Positions 6,338 to 10,905 of a stretch of 10,905 nt of DNA are shown in pieces (the stretch's first letter is position 1; the number at the start of each line of letters is the position of its first letter). The notes below the pieces were generated by a model, which was not told where the DNA came from, did no database searches, and saw nothing but the letters and a program-made list of their open reading frames with translations. The stretch covers positions 1 to 10,905 of the forward strand of contig QNBZ01000022.1 in the NCBI GenBank assembly GCA_003644295.1. The letters run 5' to 3'. The position numbers were made by a program, and so were the translations under genes. The stretch is from Planctomycetota bacterium. Its GTDB lineage: Bacteria; Planctomycetota; Phycisphaerae; Sedimentisphaerales; Anaerobacaceae.

Positions 6338-7591
6338 GTGTTCCGCTACAAGATGCGAATCAAATATGAGAAAAAGTTGTTGTTGATGCGCCTGTCGCTC
6401 GCTTTTTTAGTAAGCGTAATTTTATTTTCAGGGCTGAGCCGAGCCGCGACGGTTATGCCAACCGCTCCGGCAAAGGTAACGGCTCGGTGTGGCAGAGGCG
6501 CATTGCTGGATATATCCGGCCAGCGAGTATTGTTGGTAGCCGGCAGCCCTTACGAAATGGGATATCAGCAGGGTAAATTGTTAAAGCCGCAGGTTCAGGC
6601 AGTGGTAAAACTGGTTCTGGTTGTTGCGAAAACCGCTGAGGCGAGACAATCAAAAGATTATCTGTTTCCAGGCGGTCTGGAAAACGCCTTTGAACGAACG
6701 CGAAAATTCATCAACAAACGATACTTCGATGAAATGCGTGGTTTAGCTGACGGAGCTGATATTCCGCTGAAAGATGTGCAGTTGGCTAACGTGTTTCCGG
6801 AATTATTTCATTGCAGCGGCTTTGCGCTGTTTGGTAAAGCGACTGTTGGCGGCAAATTGCTACATGGACGAATTCTTGATTATATGACCTGTGTAGGATT
6901 GCAGAAGTTTGCGGTAGTTACGGTGGCAAAGCCGAACGGATATAATTCATTCGTTACCGCAGGATACGCCGGCTTTTTGGGCTCGGTAACCGGAATGAAC
7001 GACAAGCAAATTGCAATCGGCGAAATGGGCGGCAGCTGCCAAGGCCACTGGGATGGTATGCCGATGTCGTTTCTGATACGCAAAGTGCTGGAAGAAGCCG
7101 AGACGCTCGATGAAGCAGTAAATATATTCAGACAAGCAAAACGTACCTGTGAATACTACTATGTTATTTCGGACGGCAAAATTCCAGACGGAGTTGGGTT
7201 GGCCTGTACTGGTGAAAAATTCGAGGTTATAAAATCAAGCGATGTACATCCACAGCTTCCTTATGCTATTGATGATGCAGTGCTGATGAGCGAAGGCAAA
7301 AGGTACGAACATCTGGCGGCTCTGGTAAAGAAGCGGTATGGTAAAATTGATGTTCCTGTGGCTCTTGAGCTTATGAACCGTCCGGTGGCGATGAAGCATT
7401 GCCTTCATCGCGTTCTTTTTGCGCCGATGGAGCTGAAACTATGGGTTGCTAACGCTGCGGACATAGGCGAAGAAAATTATGCCGCCTGTTATCAGCCATA
7501 TTACTCTTACAATTTTAAGCAATTACTATCGCTGATACCAGATGCTGCTCCGGATTCAGCCGAGATAATTGCAAATAAAGCCCTACAATAA
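6338..7591 (+). CDS. Secreted C45-family Ntn-hydrolase / acyltransferase
   Basis: This 417-residue protein belongs to the C45 peptidase family (acyl-CoA:6-aminopenicillanate acyltransferase / carcinine hydrolase type). These are N-terminal-nucleophile enzymes that cut themselves before a Cys and then hydrolyse or transfer amides. Marks are SPYEMGYQQGKLL (70-82), the likely self-cleavage site before Cys159 in FHCSGFALFGKA (157-168), LLHGRILDY (174-182, conserved Arg178 and Asp181), SVTGMND (216-222, Asn221), a YYYVISDG strand (273-280) and LHRVLFAPMELKLWVA (356-371). A signal peptide ends near SRAA (34-37), so it acts outside the cytoplasm. The GTG at 6338 is chosen because GGAGG lies 5 nt before it; an ATG at 6353 is an alternative. 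The substrate is unknown; the adjacent nagB and DUF4954 genes hint at an amide of an amino sugar or peptide, but this is inference. Confidence 0.85.
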   Translation: MFRYKMRIKYEKKLLLMRLSLAFLVSVILFSGLSRAATVMPTAPAKVTARCGRGALLDISGQRVLLVAGSPYEMGYQQGKLLKPQVQAVVKLVLVVAKTAEARQSKDYLFPGGLENAFERTRKFINKRYFDEMRGLADGADIPLKDVQLANVFPELFHCSGFALFGKATVGGKLLHGRILDYMTCVGLQKFAVVTVAKPNGYNSFVTAGYAGFLGSVTGMNDKQIAIGEMGGSCQGHWDGMPMSFLIRKVLEEAETLDEAVNIFRQAKRTCEYYYVISDGKIPDGVGLACTGEKFEVIKSSDVHPQLPYAIDDAVLMSEGKRYEHLAALVKKRYGKIDVPVALELMNRPVAMKHCLHRVLFAPMELKLWVANAADIGEENYAACYQPYYSYNFKQLLSLIPDAAPDSAEIIANKALQ

Positions 7592-7605
7592 CGGGAAGCA
7601 AGAAA

Positions 7606-9606
7606 ATGGCGTCAAAGTTCCGTTCATTATCCGCCGAGGAAATCGCCCTGTTGGCCGGCCAGGGCTGTAGCTGCGACGACTGGTCGGATGTTCAGGTCGC
7701 TGATGGCTTCGACGCAGCCAAAGTAAAATCCTCACACTTCTCCGGCAAAATAAAATTAGGCGTTTTTGAAAAGCGGGTGTCTTTTTTCGGCGGCGTTACC
7801 AAACCGTCCGGAATCAGCAACGCAACAATTCATAACTGCACCATCGGCAATAACGTATATATAAACCACATCAGGAACTACGTCGCCAACTACACAATCG
7901 AAGATGACGTGGTCATCGATAACGTTGATTTGCTTGCGGTTGAAGGGCAAAGTTCGTTCGGCAATGGAACGGAGGTGGCTGTTGTCAATGAAGCCGGCGG
8001 CAGAGAGATACCAATTTACGACCGCCTATCCGCTCATACGGCCTATGTAATTGCCTTTTACAGACATCGGCCAAAAGTAGTTGAAAACATCCGAAAGATG
8101 ATAACCGACTACACCAAATCCGTTACTTCGTCTATTGGTCTGCTGGCAACGGGTACAAGAATTATAAACTGTCGCATTATCAAGAACGTCAAAATAGGCC
8201 GGTCAGCCGTTTTAGAGGGAGTGAACCGGCTGGAGAATGGCTCAATCAACAGTTCCGCCGATGACCCTGTCTATATTGGGCCAGGGGTTTTTGCAGAGGA
8301 TTTCATTGCCTGTTCCGGCTCTAAAATCACCGACGGTACAATCATAAGCAAATGCTTTGTAGGCCAAGGCACTATATTAGCCAAGCAGTATTCTGCGGAA
8401 AACTCGGTGTTCTTTGCCAACTGCGGCGGCTTCCACGGAGAGGCCTGTGCGGTATTCGCAGGGCCTTACACTGTAACGCATCATAAATCTACGCTGCTGA
8501 TTGCCGGATTGTTCAGTTTTCTCAACGCCGGCAGCGGAACTAACCAAAGCAACCATATGTACAAACTCGGCCCTGTCCATCAGGGTATAGTCGAGCGCGG
8601 CTCCAAGACCGCCAGTGATTCATATATGCTCTGGCCGGCAAAGGTCGGGGCATTCAGCGTTGTAATGGGCAGGCACTACAGAAATTCAGACACTTCGGAT
8701 TTACCATTTTCATATCTGATTGAGCACGAAGACGAAAGCGTTCTTGTCCCCGGTGTTAATCTGCGCAGCGTTGGCACCATTCGAGACGCCCGAAAATGGC
8801 CAAACCGCGACAGACGCAAAGACCCTGTTCAATTGGACTATATCAATTTCAATCTTTTAAGTCCTTATACTATTCAGAAAATGCTTAATGGCACCGAATT
8901 GCTCAAAAACATCAGAGCAACATCCGGCGAAACAAGTGATTATTTCACATATCACAGCGTCAAAATAAAAAATTCATCGCTGGACAAAGGAATAATGCTT
9001 TACCGGATGGGTATCGATAAATTTCTTGGTAATTCTCTGATTAAACGGCTGGAGAAAAAAGAATTTAAGAACGACAGGGAAATCCAAGAAGCTCTTCAGC
9101 CGGATACCGACATCGGAGTCGGCAAATGGATAGACCTGGCTGGGCTGTTCGCTCCGGAGCAAATCGTGGAAGGGCTGCTCGGAGACATCGAAAGCGGCAA
9201 AGTAGATACGCTGGAACAGATGGATGATACCTTCCGCTCGATGCACGAGAACTACTATACCTACGAATGGACGTGGGCGGTGAATATCCTGCAACAGAAG
9301 CTCGGCAAAACAATCGAACAAGTAACCGCAAAGGATGTTATTGATTTGACAAACGAATGGAAAACGAACGTCGTAAAACTTGACCGTATGCTTTATGCGG
9401 ACGCCAAAAAGGAATTTGCCGCCACCGCTCAAATCGGATATGGTCTCGATGACAGTGAGAATGCAAAACACAGCGACTTTGAAGCGGTGCGTGGAACGTT
9501 CGAAAAAAACAGTTTTGTCTCTGAAATCGAAAAACACATAACCGAGAAAACAGGGCTCGGCGATGAATTAATTAACCGAATGAAAAAATTAAGGAGCAGT
9601 TTATGA
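7606..9606 (+). CDS. DUF4954 family protein with left-handed beta-helix repeats
   Basis: The 666-residue protein matches the DUF4954 family, large proteins with acyltransferase-like hexapeptide repeats, found in Bacteroidota, Spirochaetota and Planctomycetota. Hexad-like turns are visible at 71-106 (SNATIHNCTIGNNVYINHI onward) and again at about 182-260, with INCRIIKNVKIGRSAVLEGV and ITDGTIISKCFVGQGTILAK. These are split by a helical insert (about 140-175, HTAYVIAFYRHRPKVVENI). A conserved-looking core follows (about 271-370) with NCGGFHGEA, THHKSTLLIAG, NQSNHMYKLGPVHQG and MGRHYRNSD. The last 240 residues are mainly helical. The His-rich core could be a sugar-nucleotide or acyl-CoA site, but no reaction is established for the family that I know of. 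The start lies 14 nt after the C45 gene with a weak GGGAAG site. The stop overlaps nagB by ATGA. Confidence 0.85.
   Translation: MASKFRSLSAEEIALLAGQGCSCDDWSDVQVADGFDAAKVKSSHFSGKIKLGVFEKRVSFFGGVTKPSGISNATIHNCTIGNNVYINHIRNYVANYTIEDDVVIDNVDLLAVEGQSSFGNGTEVAVVNEAGGREIPIYDRLSAHTAYVIAFYRHRPKVVENIRKMITDYTKSVTSSIGLLATGTRIINCRIIKNVKIGRSAVLEGVNRLENGSINSSADDPVYIGPGVFAEDFIACSGSKITDGTIISKCFVGQGTILAKQYSAENSVFFANCGGFHGEACAVFAGPYTVTHHKSTLLIAGLFSFLNAGSGTNQSNHMYKLGPVHQGIVERGSKTASDSYMLWPAKVGAFSVVMGRHYRNSDTSDLPFSYLIEHEDESVLVPGVNLRSVGTIRDARKWPNRDRRKDPVQLDYINFNLLSPYTIQKMLNGTELLKNIRATSGETSDYFTYHSVKIKNSSLDKGIMLYRMGIDKFLGNSLIKRLEKKEFKNDREIQEALQPDTDIGVGKWIDLAGLFAPEQIVEGLLGDIESGKVDTLEQMDDTFRSMHENYYTYEWTWAVNILQQKLGKTIEQVTAKDVIDLTNEWKTNVVKLDRMLYADAKKEFAATAQIGYGLDDSENAKHSDFEAVRGTFEKNSFVSEIEKHITEKTGLGDELINRMKKLRSSL
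9591..9596 (+). promoter_or_regulatory. Ribosome binding site of nagB inside the DUF4954 gene
   Basis: AAGGAG lies 6 nt before the nagB ATG at 9603, within the last codons of the DUF4954 gene. Together with the ATGA overlap it fixes the nagB start and indicates translational coupling. Confidence 0.85.
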
Positions 9607-10412
9607 GAGTAATTATTGAACCAAATTATGAAGTAGTATCCGAATGGGCAGCCAACTATGTTGCCAAAAAAATCAACGAATTCGGCCCGAGCGAAGCCAA
9701 ACCTTTTGTTCTTGGGCTTCCTACCGGCTCTTCACCGATGGGAATGTACAAAGAACTGATAAAACTTAATAAGGCGGGCAAGGTCTCGTTCAAAAATGTT
9801 GTTACTTTCAATATGGACGAATATGTGAATCTGCCCAAGGACCATCCCGAAAGCTACTATTCGTTTATGTGGAACAACTTTTTCAGCCACATAGATATTC
9901 AAAAAGAAAATGTCAATATCCTTGACGGCAATGCGCCGGACCTTGAAGCTGAATGTGCCGGCTATGAGGAAAAGATAAAAAAACTCGGCGGCATTAACCT
10001 TTTTGTCGGCGGAATAGGCCCGGACGGCCATATCGCCTTTAATGAGCCGGGCTCGTCCCTGTCGTCGCTGACACGTGTTAAAACGCTGACCTACGACACT
10101 ATCATCGCCAATTCGAGGTTCTTTGATAACGATGTTAACAAGGTGCCGAAAACCGCTTTGACAGTGGGAGTAAAGACGGTTCTGGACGCTGAGGAAGTTC
10201 TGATTATCGTCAACGGCCACAATAAAGCCCGCGCCCTGCAGCATGCTATCGAAGAGGGCGTAAATCATATGTGGACAATTAGCGCACTGCAGATGCACCC
10301 GAAAGGAATTATCATCTGTGATGAGGAAGCTACGATTGAGCTAAAGGTCGGCACAGCAAAGTATTTCAAAGATATAGAGTCGGCCAACCTTGCCCCGGAA
10401 ACACTGCTATAA
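9603..10412 (+). CDS. nagB: Glucosamine-6-phosphate deaminase NagB
   Basis: NagB converts glucosamine-6-phosphate to fructose-6-phosphate and ammonia, the last step of amino-sugar catabolism and of cell-wall recycling. The 269-residue protein aligns without gaps to the E. coli enzyme (266 aa) as I recall it through the catalytic region. Seen are LGLPTGSSPMGMYK (37-50), FNMDEYV (69-75, proton-transfer Asp72), and GGIGPDGHIAFNEPGSSL (136-153), which holds Asp141, His143 and Glu148. The residues that bind the activator GlcNAc-6-phosphate in E. coli are also present at the same numbers: Ser151, Ser152, Arg158, Lys160 and Tyr254. This suggests it is a hexameric allosteric enzyme. It is the last gene of the plus-strand group and is coupled to DUF4954 by an ATGA overlap. 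No nagA is visible in the window. No obvious intrinsic terminator follows. Confidence 0.97.
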   Translation: MRVIIEPNYEVVSEWAANYVAKKINEFGPSEAKPFVLGLPTGSSPMGMYKELIKLNKAGKVSFKNVVTFNMDEYVNLPKDHPESYYSFMWNNFFSHIDIQKENVNILDGNAPDLEAECAGYEEKIKKLGGINLFVGGIGPDGHIAFNEPGSSLSSLTRVKTLTYDTIIANSRFFDNDVNKVPKTALTVGVKTVLDAEEVLIIVNGHNKARALQHAIEEGVNHMWTISALQMHPKGIIICDEEATIELKVGTAKYFKDIESANLAPETLL

Positions 10413-10493
10413 ATGGTTATTGTCTGTGATACAAAAGCACAAAGAAATTAAAAGTGAACTAAAGTTAAAAAAATAGTCCACAATTTTAGGCAC

Positions 10494-10507
10494 TTGACAT
10501 TTGACAT
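10494..10507 (+). repeat. Two-copy heptanucleotide repeat (TTGACAT)
   Basis: Two perfect head-to-tail TTGACAT units end immediately next to the stop codon of the minus-strand parvulin gene. They differ by one base from the TTGACTA units (same frame) upstream of recJ. The surrounding 95-nt convergent gap (10413-10507) is AT-rich and has no GC-rich hairpin. Confidence 0.6.
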
Positions 10508-10905
10508 TTATAGATAGGCGATATTTGCCTTTGCCTTTAGCGAGTCGATATACTCTTTAACAAGCTCGCCTTGTTTCTTCTGCGCCAGCATCTTTATTAT
10601 ATCATCTTTGGCCTGCTCGAATGTCTTAACAACGGCGTCTTTGCGGTCCGTAAGCTTTATTATGTGGTATCCGAATTGCGTTTCCACAATGTCGCTGACC
10701 TGTCCGACTTTCAATTCAAAGGCGGCCTTTTCAAAAGCCGGCACCATTCTGCCTCTGCTAAAGAAACCCAAATCACCGCCTTTCTGCGCTGACGGACAAC
10801 TCGAATTGGCCTTGGCCAAGGTCGCAAAGTCGGCACCGTCTTTTATCTGTTTAAGCAGTTCCCGTGTTTTTGCCATAGCCGCCGATTTGGCCTGGTTCGG
10901 GTCGG
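10508..10905 (-). CDS. Parvulin-type peptidyl-prolyl cis-trans isomerase (PpiC/PrsA/SurA-like), 5' end outside the window
   Basis: The visible C-terminal 131 codons hold most of a parvulin domain, a folding catalyst that in this architecture usually acts on exported proteins. The order is LLKQIKDGADFATLAKANSS, then CPSAQKGGDLGFFSRGRMVP, then FEKAAFELKVGQVSDIVET and QFGYHIIKL. The GGDLGFF and FGYHIIK blocks are the family signature and are intact. It ends in a charged helix of about 40 residues (QKKQGELVKEYIDSLKAK). The frame stays open through the window edge (10905), upstream of the Met codon at 10876, which lies inside the domain, so the true start and any signal peptide or SurA-type N-domain are out of view. 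The gene is convergent with nagB, leaving 95 nt between the two stops. Confidence 0.92.
   Translation of the reverse strand, partial: DPNQAKSAAMAKTRELLKQIKDGADFATLAKANSSCPSAQKGGDLGFFSRGRMVPAFEKAAFELKVGQVSDIVETQFGYHIIKLTDRKDAVVKTFEQAKDDIIKMLAQKKQGELVKEYIDSLKAKANIAYL

Noticed and set aside
9732..10298. A 188-codon minus-strand frame opposite nagB
   Set aside because: It is antisense to a highly conserved NagB sequence and has no family features of its own; the same applies to the long minus-strand frame at 8974-9537 opposite the DUF4954 gene.

Overview
The window looks like a chromosomal piece of a Planctomycetota bacterium, most likely of the Phycisphaerae side (inference). The base composition is balanced. 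The proteins best recognised are housekeeping ones: MurE, RecJ, RmuC, NagB and a parvulin. They are mixed with families I associate with that group: a DUF4954 giant hexapeptide-repeat protein, a degenerate HD-type protein, a C45 Ntn-hydrolase and an amidase-fold protein. No rRNA, tRNA, CRISPR array, transposase or phage gene is visible.

Left part (1-3494, minus strand): rmuC, then recJ, then murE, which runs off the left edge. RecJ and murE are 7 nt apart and probably co-transcribed. RmuC is separated from recJ by about 130 nt that hold a tandem array of seven-base units, within which a plausible promoter for recJ-murE lies. A second seven-base array, four perfect copies of CGCAATA, lies inside the murE reading frame itself.

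Middle part (3582-5351): a divergent ASCH-domain gene on the plus strand. It is followed by a gene for a small exported, arginine- and glycine-rich protein of unknown function, which ends in a strong intrinsic terminator. Converging on that terminator from the other strand is a gene for a membrane-anchored protein that resembles the peptidoglycan amidase / PGRP fold but lacks the expected zinc histidines.

Right part (5598-10412, plus strand): four closely spaced genes that look like one operon: a degenerate HD-domain protein, a secreted C45-family Ntn-hydrolase, a 666-residue DUF4954 protein and glucosamine-6-phosphate deaminase NagB. The last two overlap by ATGA. NagB keeps all catalytic and allosteric residues known from the E. 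coli enzyme, so the DUF4954 protein is tied by context to amino-sugar metabolism. At the right edge the 3' part of a parvulin-type prolyl isomerase gene converges on nagB from the minus strand, with a third, two-copy seven-base repeat just past its stop codon.

No clear new defence or mobile system is present. The points most worth a second look are the seven-base tandem repeats (one inside an essential gene, one shaping a promoter), the apparently dead amidase and HD proteins, the arginine-rich exported protein, and the DUF4954-nagB coupling.
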